NCBI GenBank assembly: GCA_030123805.1
Contig: JASJXV010000001.1
Location: forward strand, 25,190 to 89,189
From: Gammaproteobacteria bacterium
Lineage (GTDB): Bacteria; Pseudomonadota; Gammaproteobacteria; Pseudomonadales; Azotimanducaceae
DNA length: 64,000 bases
Direction of reading: 5' to 3'
Shown: one piece after another, positions 39,771 to 47,556 of the stretch
Numbering within the stretch: position 1 is the first letter of the stretch
How the letters are laid out: every line of letters begins with the position of its first letter
Made by a program: the position numbers and the translations under genes
Notes under the pieces: generated by a model
What the model was told of the DNA's origin: nothing
The model's input: only the letters and a program-made list of their open reading frames with translations
The model's database searches: none

Positions 39771-40460
39771 ATGCTGATGTCCAGCAATGTGAATTTTTAT
39801 GATCCTGGTGCAGATTCGGCGCTTGAGGAGCTTGAGGAGGGAACTGGTGCTGCACGCACAGGACTAGGCCGTAACGGTACGTCCAGACGTGCTTTCATAA
39901 AAGGAATTATTGCAGCTGGTGCAACCGTATCTGCTGGCTTCATGTTGCATGGACTTGCCGGTTGCACCCGTGAAGTGCCAGTCAGAGGGGCTGTCGAAAG
40001 ACTGATATCGCTCAATGTCAACGGCACTGTCAGGCGCGTTGATGTGCTTCCGCAAGAAACACTGGCCATGACGTTACGATACAAACTAGGGCTGACCGGG
40101 ACCAAACTGGGTTGTGATCGAAGCGAGTGTGGTGCATGTACAGTACTACTCGACGATGTAACTACCTATGCCTGTTCGACGCTGACGCATACTGTTCGCA
40201 AGAGTCAGATCACCACTATCGAGGGCTTGCAGGCAGCCAACGGTGACCTGCATCCTGTACAACAAGCGTTTATCGATGAACTTGGACCTCAATGCGGTTT
40301 CTGCACACCCGGTCAGATCATGTCGACCATTGCCTTGCTGAAATCGAGTCCCAGGCCCACTCGAGAGGAGGCACAGATGGCATTGTCAGGAAACCTCTGC
40401 AGGTGTGGAGCTTACGACCATTATCTTAATTCCGTGATGCGCGCAGCAGGGGAGGCATAA
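39771..40460 (+). CDS. Tat-exported [2Fe-2S] subunit of a xanthine dehydrogenase-family molybdenum hydroxylase
   Basis: A 229-residue iron-sulfur subunit. The N-terminus has a twin-arginine motif, TSRRAFIKG (R39-R40), and a hydrophobic stretch to about residue 65, so export to the periplasm by the Tat system is predicted. The plant-type [2Fe-2S] site uses C115, C120, C123, C135, and the second cluster uses C175, C178, C210, C212. It is the electron-transfer partner of the next two genes. ATG 39771 or 39777 is the start; GGAG is 4 or 10 nt upstream respectively. The layout recalls PaoABC of E. coli, but the gene order differs. Confidence 0.92.
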   Translation: MLMSSNVNFYDPGADSALEELEEGTGAARTGLGRNGTSRRAFIKGIIAAGATVSAGFMLHGLAGCTREVPVRGAVERLISLNVNGTVRRVDVLPQETLAMTLRYKLGLTGTKLGCDRSECGACTVLLDDVTTYACSTLTHTVRKSQITTIEGLQAANGDLHPVQQAFIDELGPQCGFCTPGQIMSTIALLKSSPRPTREEAQMALSGNLCRCGAYDHYLNSVMRAAGEA

Positions 40461-40461
40461 A

Positions 40462-42873
40462 ATGAGTTACAAGCTAATTGGAAAGAATTTCACTCCTCCC
40501 GACGTTATGGCAAAAGTAACAGGGAAAGCAAAGTACTCTGAAGATTTTAGAGCCGATGGAATGTTATTCTGCAAACTCCTCCTCAGTCCAATGCCCCATG
40601 GGCGCGTGCTTAATATCGACACCTCGGAAGCCCTGAAAATGCCGGGAGTCGCTGGAATTCTCACTGCAGATGATGTGCCCCCAATCCCCAAGCCTGCCAC
40701 ACCGATTCTGACTAATGAACCACTTTACGTCGGTGATCCCATTCTGGCACTGGCAGCGGAATCAGAAGAACTTGCAGCAGAAGCTATTGAAAAAATCAAA
40801 ATAGACCTTGAACCACTCCCCTTTACTGTTGATCCTCTGGAAAGTCTCTACCCCGACGGTCCAAATGCTCGCTCCGATGGCAACTCTGCAGGAGGGTACG
40901 GTAAATCAGGTTTTATCGACACAGTGAAGTGGACTGCGCGGGACTTCGCCGCAGTAAAGGAAGGTGAATTACCCATGGGGCAGCACAAGTATGAATGGTC
41001 ATATGGCGACATCGAAACAGGATTCAACAAAGCCAAGTTGACTTTAGATGAAAGCTTTATCACAGCAAGCACGGCCCATCATTGTCTGGAATCTCGTTCT
41101 GCAATGGCCTATTGGCAAAATGGCAAGTGTTTCCTGCACGGCTCCGTTCAGAGCCAGAGTTTCGCGGTCCCTTATGTGGCTCGATATATTGGTATAAAAC
41201 CTGAAGACCTGGTTTTCATCGCCGAATACTGCGGCGGTGGATTCGGTTCAAAAGGCGTAGCTTATCCCATCATGGCCATTCCTGCGTATATGTCAAAGAA
41301 GACATCTCGCCCTGTGATGATACGTATTACCCGCTCGGAAGAATACTTCCTCGGCACAGCTCGCCCCGGTTTTCAGGGACGGCTTAAAATCGGCTTCAGC
41401 GATGACGGTCGAGTGACCGCAGTCGATCTCTATATCGTCCAGGAAAATGGACCCTATTCTGGTGGAAGTGATTATTTGTCAGCGGCTGATGCCATCTCTC
41501 TGGTATATACTCCGGAAAATATGCGTTTTCGTGGCATTCCTGTCCAGACGAATACACCACCCCGCGGTGCTCAAAGAGGCCCCGGCCAGAACCAGATTGC
41601 CTGTATTATTGAGCCAATTCTGGATAAGGCCGCCAAGGAACTGGGCATTGACCGGATGACAATACGCAAGATTAATGCACCTGATAACCATACCAAATAC
41701 GGTCAGAAACAGGGTCCCGTAACCAGTGCTTACTTGACTGATGCTATCGAACGCGGAGCAGAAGAGTTCAACTGGCAGGAGAAGAAGTTACTTAGCGGAA
41801 AACGCAATGGCTCGAAGGTAATAGGAATTGGTATCGGTCAGGCTTATCATAGCGCCGGTGCCAGTGGTTATGATGGTTTGGTGCGCATAACCCCAGATGG
41901 CAAACTCCACATACACACGGGCGTCGGCAATCTGGGCACCTATTCTTATAGCGCCACCTCCCGTGTTGCTGCTGAAATACTCAATTACGATTGGGAAAAC
42001 TGCGTTATCGAGCGAGGAGATAGCCGCAAACATCTGCCATGGAATTTTGGTCAATTTGGTAGCAATACGACATTCACAATGAGTCGCACCAATTATGTTG
42101 CAGCAATGGATGCCAGAAATAAATTGTTGGAGATCGCAGCAATGGATCTGGGTGGAACAATCGACGAGTATGAATTGAAAGACGAGAAAGTCATCCACAA
42201 ATCGGACTCAACCAGGCAGCTATCTTATGCAGCCATAGCACAACGCGCAATTGAACTTGGAAACAAATTCGACGGGCACGAAGCACCGGAAGACATTAAC
42301 GATATGACGAAACGTTCTGTTGCTGGCCTGGCTGGGACTGGATTAATCGGGGTAGCCAAGGACAATCTTGAGAAAAATGGTACGCCGCCCGCTCTTGTGG
42401 TGGGTTTTATGCAGATCGAGCTGGATCTTGAAACCGGTAAACATGAGATTCTGGATTACGTCGCCGTAGCTGACTGTGGCACTGTTGTTCATCCAATGGG
42501 ATTAAGTCAGCAGATTAAGGGCGGAGCTGTAATGGGTATTGGAATGGCCGCTCTTGAGCGTCATGTGTATGATCCGCAAAACGGGTTGCCTGCCAATGTC
42601 GGACTGCTTGATTCAAAGCTACCGACCTTTCTGGATGTACCTGCTCACATGAGCGCCTTTGCCGTGGATAAACCAGATCCACAGAATCCTGTGGGTGCAC
42701 GAGGTATTGGTGAACCGGTTCAGGGTGCCGCTGCTGCTGCGTTACTGGGTGCAATTTCTGATGCTCTTGGCGGGCATTACTTCAACCGCACACCCGTAGT
42801 TGCAGATATGGTTATCAATGCAGCCAGTGGCCGGCCTCAGTCCCATAAACCCTTGCAGGTCAATACATTCTAA
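40462..42873 (+). CDS. Molybdopterin-binding catalytic subunit of a xanthine dehydrogenase-family enzyme
   Basis: The 803-residue catalytic subunit, which would hydroxylate a purine, aldehyde or aromatic substrate using water. It starts 2 nt after the Fe-S subunit stop. Mo-cofactor motifs include YCGGGFGSKG and the final GARGIGEPVQGAAA, where E751 is the expected catalytic Glu. It has no signal peptide, so it would be exported together with the Tat-tagged Fe-S subunit. The substrate cannot be assigned. An XdhC/PaoD-type cofactor inserter is not encoded in the window. Confidence 0.9.
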   Translation: MSYKLIGKNFTPPDVMAKVTGKAKYSEDFRADGMLFCKLLLSPMPHGRVLNIDTSEALKMPGVAGILTADDVPPIPKPATPILTNEPLYVGDPILALAAESEELAAEAIEKIKIDLEPLPFTVDPLESLYPDGPNARSDGNSAGGYGKSGFIDTVKWTARDFAAVKEGELPMGQHKYEWSYGDIETGFNKAKLTLDESFITASTAHHCLESRSAMAYWQNGKCFLHGSVQSQSFAVPYVARYIGIKPEDLVFIAEYCGGGFGSKGVAYPIMAIPAYMSKKTSRPVMIRITRSEEYFLGTARPGFQGRLKIGFSDDGRVTAVDLYIVQENGPYSGGSDYLSAADAISLVYTPENMRFRGIPVQTNTPPRGAQRGPGQNQIACIIEPILDKAAKELGIDRMTIRKINAPDNHTKYGQKQGPVTSAYLTDAIERGAEEFNWQEKKLLSGKRNGSKVIGIGIGQAYHSAGASGYDGLVRITPDGKLHIHTGVGNLGTYSYSATSRVAAEILNYDWENCVIERGDSRKHLPWNFGQFGSNTTFTMSRTNYVAAMDARNKLLEIAAMDLGGTIDEYELKDEKVIHKSDSTRQLSYAAIAQRAIELGNKFDGHEAPEDINDMTKRSVAGLAGTGLIGVAKDNLEKNGTPPALVVGFMQIELDLETGKHEILDYVAVADCGTVVHPMGLSQQIKGGAVMGIGMAALERHVYDPQNGLPANVGLLDSKLPTFLDVPAHMSAFAVDKPDPQNPVGARGIGEPVQGAAAAALLGAISDALGGHYFNRTPVVADMVINAASGRPQSHKPLQVNTF

Positions 42874-42883
42874 GGAGGTTAAG

Positions 42884-43873
42884 ATGGCTAAAGACATGAT
42901 GTCTGGATTTGCGCTATATCAGCCAACTGACCTTAAGAACGCGCTGAGTCTCATCACGAAATTCGGATCGGATGGATGGATTTTGGCCGGTGGCTATGAC
43001 AGCCTTGACTGGTTCAAGGACAGGATTAAACGCCCCAAGGCCGTTATTGATCTAAGTGGTATAACCGGGCTCAGGGACGTACGCGAAACCAATAATGGGA
43101 TCGAAATAGGTGCTCTGACTACACTAACTGAAATCCATCAAAATTCACTCATCAAACAGAAATTTAACCTTTTGTCTGAAGCGGCTGGCAAGGTAGCTAG
43201 TCCTCAGATCAGAAATTACGGCACAATTGGCGGCAATGTTTGCCAGGATACACGCTGTTGGTACTATCGTTACGGCCTGGATTGCTACCGTGCGGGAGGG
43301 AACACCTGCTATGCCGACACGCCTCAGGGACTGAACCGTGAACATTGCCTGTTTAATGCTGATCGATGTGTTGCCGTGTCGCCATCAGATACAGCACCCG
43401 CACTCATTGCACTAGAGGCTGAAATGATTGTGGTCAATCAGACTGGTGAACAAGCCATTGCGGCCGAAGATTTTTTCATCGGACCGGGTATAGATATCGA
43501 GAGAATGACCGTCCTTAAACCCGGTGACGTGCTTACTACCATTCGAATTCCAAATACATGGGCTGGAGCACAATTTTATTTTGAAAAGGTCGCAGACCGT
43601 AACACATGGGATTTCGCTCTGGTGAACATCGCCTCTGCGATGAAAATCAAAGATAACGTAATCATCGAGATTCGTATGGCATGTGGTGGTGTTGAATGTG
43701 TGCCCAAACGGCTGACAGTGGTCGAGAATGTAGTGCGTGGTAATCCCAGAGATGAAGAGACAGCGCAGCTTGCTGCAAATTCAGCAAGCCGCGGTGCAAC
43801 GCCCCTCAACCAGAATCACTTCAAAATCCCGTTAATGGAAAACCTGGTAAAGCGGGCGATAAGGGAGGCATAA
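42884..43873 (+). CDS. FAD-binding subunit with a Cys-rich insertion (probable extra [4Fe-4S] cluster)
   Basis: A 329-residue FAD domain subunit (subunit M). The start is ATG 42884, behind an AAGGAGG site; the frame is open upstream but overlaps the previous gene. The FAD signature ASPQIRNYGTIGGNVC is intact. Between about residues 120 and 162 there are six cysteines (C120, C125, C134, C142, C155, C162). The 4-hydroxybenzoyl-CoA reductase beta subunit has a comparable insertion that holds a [4Fe-4S] cluster, so an extra cluster is likely here. It would pass electrons from the Fe-S subunit onward, possibly to the cytochrome b. Confidence 0.88.
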   Translation: MAKDMMSGFALYQPTDLKNALSLITKFGSDGWILAGGYDSLDWFKDRIKRPKAVIDLSGITGLRDVRETNNGIEIGALTTLTEIHQNSLIKQKFNLLSEAAGKVASPQIRNYGTIGGNVCQDTRCWYYRYGLDCYRAGGNTCYADTPQGLNREHCLFNADRCVAVSPSDTAPALIALEAEMIVVNQTGEQAIAAEDFFIGPGIDIERMTVLKPGDVLTTIRIPNTWAGAQFYFEKVADRNTWDFALVNIASAMKIKDNVIIEIRMACGGVECVPKRLTVVENVVRGNPRDEETAQLAANSASRGATPLNQNHFKIPLMENLVKRAIREA

Positions 43874-43879
43874 AGCGAT

Positions 43880-44035
43880 TTGGACATATTTCGCTACAGT
43901 CGCAATCCCTGGGGGCAGGAGGTCCTGGAAGGTGTATCCTGGGATCTGCTCTGGGTGTTTTTTGGATTAGGTTTAGCTTTTATCTGCCTCCATCTTCTCT
44001 ATGTGCGTATCCGGACACGTAATCGCCAACGATGA
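43880..44035 (+). CDS. Small single-pass membrane protein, 51 residues
   Basis: An ORF reading from TTG 43880 to TGA 44033-44035. The product begins MDIFRYSRNPWGQEVLEGVS and has one hydrophobic helix (WDLLWVFFGLGLAFICLHLL) followed by a basic tail (VRIRTRNRQR). The stop overlaps the ATG of the cytochrome b gene (ATGA). A GGGAGG lies 11 nt before the TTG. No homologue is recognised. The position between the FAD subunit and the cytochrome b suggests a membrane anchor or assembly factor. Codon choice and tight fit support it as real. Confidence 0.7.
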   Translation: MDIFRYSRNPWGQEVLEGVSWDLLWVFFGLGLAFICLHLLYVRIRTRNRQR

Positions 44036-44745
44036 ATACATCGTCACCCAAGTCAGGTAAAAACCACACCACGGTCAGCACCTGTCCGGCTAACACTCGC
44101 CTGGAAAGACACGCATTAGCCGATAGGATCCTGCACTGGCTGATAGCCTTGGCTATGATAACTCTGCTTTGCACCAGCCTGTTGCCAATTCTTGGGGTGA
44201 AGTTTGAGTGGGTTCTGATTCATTGGATTACGGGCATGCTGCTCACTCTGGTGATAATAGTGCATATCATGAAAGTTCTGATCCTGGGTCGGCTACACTT
44301 AATGAATATCAGCAAACAAGAGATCAGTAGTCAAATCGAAGCTATTCACGCAGATCTCTCTACAACAGAAAGTCATTCCTTCAAAGCCGGTAAATACTCT
44401 CCCGCCCAAAAAGGCTATCACCAGGCAATGGCATTGCTGGTGTTAACGGCGATCGCCACAGGATTACTTATGCTGGTAAAGATAGACTCGCCTTTTTGGG
44501 ACCGTGACCCTTATTTGCTTTCCCAGGAAACCTGGGGTTTTATCTACGTGATACATGGATTTTCGGCATTGGGGTCGATCAGTTTAATTATGATTCACGT
44601 ATATTTTGCCCTGCGCCCCGAAAAACTGTTTTACACCCGATCCATGATTTTGGGTTGGATCACACGCGATGAACTTATGCACTATCATGATCCTGCACAC
44701 TGGTTACCTGCCACATTCACTGCAAAAGCTGAGAACCGTAAATGA
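44032..44745 (+). CDS. Cytochrome b subunit (hydrogenase/formate dehydrogenase gamma type)
   Basis: A 237-residue membrane protein with four predicted helices (about 34-54, 62-84, 131-150, 168-194). Candidate haem ligands are H35, H64 or H78 on the first pair and H175 and H189 on the last helices. The 14-residue spacing of H175 and H189 resembles that of FdnI. Such b-type subunits anchor periplasmic oxidoreductases and reduce quinone. Its place after the molybdenum hydroxylase genes is unusual. The gene overlaps both neighbours in ATGA junctions. Confidence 0.85.
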   Translation: MNTSSPKSGKNHTTVSTCPANTRLERHALADRILHWLIALAMITLLCTSLLPILGVKFEWVLIHWITGMLLTLVIIVHIMKVLILGRLHLMNISKQEISSQIEAIHADLSTTESHSFKAGKYSPAQKGYHQAMALLVLTAIATGLLMLVKIDSPFWDRDPYLLSQETWGFIYVIHGFSALGSISLIMIHVYFALRPEKLFYTRSMILGWITRDELMHYHDPAHWLPATFTAKAENRK

Positions 44746-45140
44746 GTGCTAACTCCCATTTTGAACTGGAAAAACGGATCGACATTATCGAGAGTGCCTA
44801 TGAGTTCATGCTGGCATATGCTGCACAGGGGCGTGAGAAAGACAACGAAGGTCCCGAGATTCGGGAGTATCTGGAAAACCTTTATGAGTCCCTTGAAGGC
44901 ATCGGCACCGTTTCAAACAACTGTTTTGCAGGAGAATCCTCAGGGGAGTCAAACGCGGCAATTCGAGCCAAGGTTTTTATTGACGTATTAGTCAGAGACA
45001 GCAAGAAGGCACAGGCTGGAATCGGACTTGTTCAGGCACAATCCCAAATCAGTTCACAACTTATTGACAATTTGAATGCTTCCATTCATCTGCGGGCACT
45101 GCTAACGGATATTTTCTTATTGGACGAAATTCTGAAGTGA
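44742..45140 (+). CDS. Helical protein of unknown function, last gene of the molybdenum hydroxylase operon
   Basis: A 132-residue, acidic, largely helical soluble protein. It has no signal peptide or membrane segment, and one cysteine (C61). It overlaps the cytochrome b stop by 4 nt, so it is translated with the operon. No family is recognised. A dedicated cytoplasmic chaperone for the enzyme is one possibility, analogous to TorD or DmsD in exported molybdoenzyme systems, but nothing in the sequence proves this. Confidence 0.7.
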   Translation: MSANSHFELEKRIDIIESAYEFMLAYAAQGREKDNEGPEIREYLENLYESLEGIGTVSNNCFAGESSGESNAAIRAKVFIDVLVRDSKKAQAGIGLVQAQSQISSQLIDNLNASIHLRALLTDIFLLDEILK

Positions 45141-45168
45141 CCTTTAAGGACATTCCAATTTTTTATTT

Positions 45169-45278
45169 GTGGACACCCATCAAACTCACCGTCTGTAAAC
45201 ATCCATCATCGAGGATGCAACCTGGTGCAATTTTGGGACATCTACTATTTCGAAATCCAAGCCTGGACAGCCATAAAC
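45169..45278. repeat. Repeats of the TGGACAnCCATnAA type downstream of the molybdenum hydroxylase operon
   Basis: GTGGACACCCATCAAA lies at 45169-45184 and TGGACAGCCATAAAC at 45264-45278, both in the orientation seen at 38206. They precede the inverted tandem copies that begin at 45329. This accounts for most of the 45141-45328 gap. Confidence 0.6.
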
Positions 45279-45328
45279 TATCTATGAGCAACTAAACAAC
45301 TGTTTAGGGAGCGATGCTTATTCGATGA

Positions 45329-45466
45329 TTTTGATGGGTGTCCACAATAATGCACAATAATGCAATGATTTTGATGGGTGTCCACAAATAATGATAATTG
45401 AGTGGGGGTTTGATGGGTGTCCACATTTAATAATTGAGTGGGGGGTTTGATGGGTGTCCACATTTA
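45329..45466 (+). repeat. Tandem array of four copies of TTGATGGGTGTCCAC
   Basis: Four copies of TTGATGGGTGTCCACA start at 45331, 45371, 45410 and 45447, with periods of 40, 39 and 37 nt. Spacers are related AT-rich sequences, and two share TAATTGAGTGGGGG. The last copy ends about 40 nt before the ATG of the thiolase-like gene, so the array may overlap its promoter. The array is inverted relative to the copy at 45169, giving a palindromic arrangement around 45184-45331. Confidence 0.75.
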
Positions 45467-45502
45467 ATATAAAGTCGATCTCCTTACTAATTGGAGGAGT
45501 TT

Positions 45503-46696
45503 ATGGCTGGTCAGGCACGAGATGCCGCAATCGTCGGCATTCATGAGTACCCCTCGAGAGACGTTGAAGGTCAGATAAGTCCATTGCAGATCAAGGCCGA
45601 GAGTGCTGCGCGAGCGCTTCAGGACGCGGGATTGACGTGGAGCGATGTTGATGCAATCTATGATGCTGGTGAAGGCGGTGGCATGGGTGGTCTCGCCATG
45701 GCGGAGTACTTAGGTTTACAGCCCAACATCATCGATACCACAAATGTGGGTGGAAGTTCCTATGAATTCCACGCCGGACATGCAAAACGTGATATTGCAG
45801 CGGGTAAGGCTCGTGTGGCGTTACTAACCTATGGCTCTACTGCACACAGCAACGCTGCAGCAATCGGTGTTGGCGGAAGAGGAGGTGGGATTCACCCAGT
45901 CGACAACATGGAATCATTCTCCGGAATGACCCTGATCGCCAACTATGCGATGGTGGCGCATCGGCATATGTACGAGTATGGAACAACGAGCGAGCAACTT
46001 GCAGAAATCTCCATCGCCACTCGATTGCATGCTATGCGTAATCCGGAAGCGGTCGAAGCCATGACGGCTCTGGAATTTCTGGATATTCGGGAAACCAGCA
46101 TCGACGATGTGGTAAATTCGAGAATGATTGCCGATCCTCTCCACCTTTTGGAATGCTGCATGATATCTGATGGCGGGGGTGCAGTTGTCATCGCTGCACC
46201 AGAGGTCGCGAGAGACTGTCAGAAACCACCGGTATGGATCCTGGGCAGTGGTGAAGCAACAAAATATCCTGAGATCGGGGGTGATCTCACTACCAGCGCG
46301 GCCGTGCAATCGGCGCCACAGGCTTTTGGGGAAGCCGGTGTTACCCCACAGGAGATAGACATCGCAATGGTCTACGATTCCTTCAGTATCACTGTTTTAA
46401 CGCTGCTGGAAGATCTGGGTTTTTGCAACAAGGGAGAAGGCGGAACCTGGGTTGAGGGTGGGCGACTTCGTTTTGACCGCCCAGGTGATGGTCCGGCTCT
46501 CAATACAGACGGGGGCGGACTGTCGTCAAACCATCCAGGTATGCGAGGGATTTTCCTGTTGATTGAAGCGACTCGACAGTTACGCGGCGAATCCTGCTCT
46601 CAGGTAGATAACGCGAAACTTGCGGTTGCCCACGGCAATGGTGGCATGTTAGGGAGTCGCCACTCCGGTGGAACTATAATTCTGGGGAGGGACTGA
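45503..46696 (+). CDS. Thiolase-fold protein, non-decarboxylating, possible acyl-CoA retro-aldolase (Ltp2/SCP2-like)
   Basis: A 397-residue thiolase-superfamily protein. The start is ATG 45503 behind GGAGGAG. The canonical nucleophilic Cys of thiolases is absent: the loop reads TTNVGGSSYEFHAG. The C-terminal catalytic Cys loop reads AVAHGNGGMLGS. This matches the steroid-degradation aldolase Ltp2 type rather than a true thiolase. The next gene encodes a DUF35 protein, the usual partner in such complexes. The likely substrate is a 3-hydroxy- or 3-oxoacyl-CoA bearing a branched or ring-attached side chain; that is inference. Confidence 0.8.
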   Translation: MAGQARDAAIVGIHEYPSRDVEGQISPLQIKAESAARALQDAGLTWSDVDAIYDAGEGGGMGGLAMAEYLGLQPNIIDTTNVGGSSYEFHAGHAKRDIAAGKARVALLTYGSTAHSNAAAIGVGGRGGGIHPVDNMESFSGMTLIANYAMVAHRHMYEYGTTSEQLAEISIATRLHAMRNPEAVEAMTALEFLDIRETSIDDVVNSRMIADPLHLLECCMISDGGGAVVIAAPEVARDCQKPPVWILGSGEATKYPEIGGDLTTSAAVQSAPQAFGEAGVTPQEIDIAMVYDSFSITVLTLLEDLGFCNKGEGGTWVEGGRLRFDRPGDGPALNTDGGGLSSNHPGMRGIFLLIEATRQLRGESCSQVDNAKLAVAHGNGGMLGSRHSGGTIILGRD

Positions 46697-46698
46697 TC

Positions 46699-47112
46699 AT
46701 GGCAGACATTAAAAGACCACTGCCTAATTTGAAAGAGTACGACACTCGCGAATTTTGGAAAGGAACCAAACAGGGCGAGCTGAAATACCAAAAGTGCGAT
46801 GACTGTAAAACCATTGTTTTTTATCCAAGACGTCACTGTACCGGCTGCCTGGGTAATAATCTGTCCTGGCATATCGCTTCAGGTAAGGGAACTGTCTACA
46901 GCTACAGTGTAGTGAGACAGAGCTATCATCCGTTTTTTCGCAACCAAATCCCCTATGCCGTCGCCTGGATCGATCTCGATGAAGGACCACGCCTGTTATC
47001 CAACATCGTTGGTATAGATGATCCGCTGCATGAAGTGAGTATCGGGCAGAGGGTGGAAGTTGAATGGGAAGAACATGAAGAACTCTCAATCCCGTTATTC
47101 AAACCGATTTAG
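46699..47112 (+). CDS. DUF35 OB-fold/zinc-ribbon protein, partner of the thiolase-like enzyme
   Basis: A 137-residue protein with an N-terminal rubredoxin-like zinc ribbon (C33, C36, C47, C50) and an OB-fold (TVYSYSVVRQSYHPFF). DUF35 proteins bind acyl-CoA and form complexes with thiolase-fold enzymes such as Ltp2 or BbsB. It begins 2 nt after the thiolase-like gene. It ends 33 nt from the convergent MaoC gene. Confidence 0.88.
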   Translation: MADIKRPLPNLKEYDTREFWKGTKQGELKYQKCDDCKTIVFYPRRHCTGCLGNNLSWHIASGKGTVYSYSVVRQSYHPFFRNQIPYAVAWIDLDEGPRLLSNIVGIDDPLHEVSIGQRVEVEWEEHEELSIPLFKPI

Positions 47113-47145
47113 AGAATCTCGTTGGCAGTCGTAGCGCAGCGTCAA

Positions 47146-47556
47146 TCAGGCCAGATTGACGGTTGCTGTACCAAACACGCGAGTTTCTCCTGCTTCGTTA
47201 CTTACTGTAAGGTCGATCTCCACGTAACTGTCCTCTGCATTGATATCGGTCACGATACCCGTGATGTAATGGGGTTGATCAACCATCACCGGCGCGCGGA
47301 AGACGGTATCGATTTTTACGATTCTCGCATCGGATGCCCACTGATGGATCATGGCGGCCAGAAATCCTTGACTCATTATGCCCGGCACCAGTGCCCCGGG
47401 TAGTCCTTCCTTGCGTGCGGCTTCGTGATCGGTAAAGCGAGCTGCGCCCCAACCGGCAGCCGCAACAAATATACGCACATTCTCAAGACTTGTGTCCGGC
47501 TTGAATGCAGGCAGTTCTTCACCAAATTCCACGTCCTGAATAGTACTCACAGTCAT
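47146..47556 (-). CDS. MaoC-like enoyl-CoA hydratase, subunit with the hot-dog domain
   Basis: A 136-residue MaoC-family protein. The hydratase motif region reads RFTDHEAARKEGLPGALVPGIMSQGFLA. Its ATG overlaps the stop of the upstream MaoC gene by 4 nt, so the two are made together. A pair of single hot-dog subunits usually makes the two-chain hydratase seen in steroid side-chain degradation (ChsH1-ChsH2 type). The catalytic Asp/His pair in this chain is probably D43 and one of its histidines, not settled. Confidence 0.82.
   Translation of the reverse strand: MTVSTIQDVEFGEELPAFKPDTSLENVRIFVAAAGWGAARFTDHEAARKEGLPGALVPGIMSQGFLAAMIHQWASDARIVKIDTVFRAPVMVDQPHYITGIVTDINAEDSYVEIDLTVSNEAGETRVFGTATVNLA

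Noticed and set aside
45278..45463. A 61-residue minus-strand ORF across the tandem repeats
   Set aside because: Its repetitive Thr/His-rich translation is produced by the repeats themselves and has no ribosome site.
45329..45466. CRISPR-like array
   Set aside because: The copies are regularly spaced, but the repeats are only about 15 bp, the spacers resemble each other, the same motif occurs dispersed in the region, and no cas genes are present.
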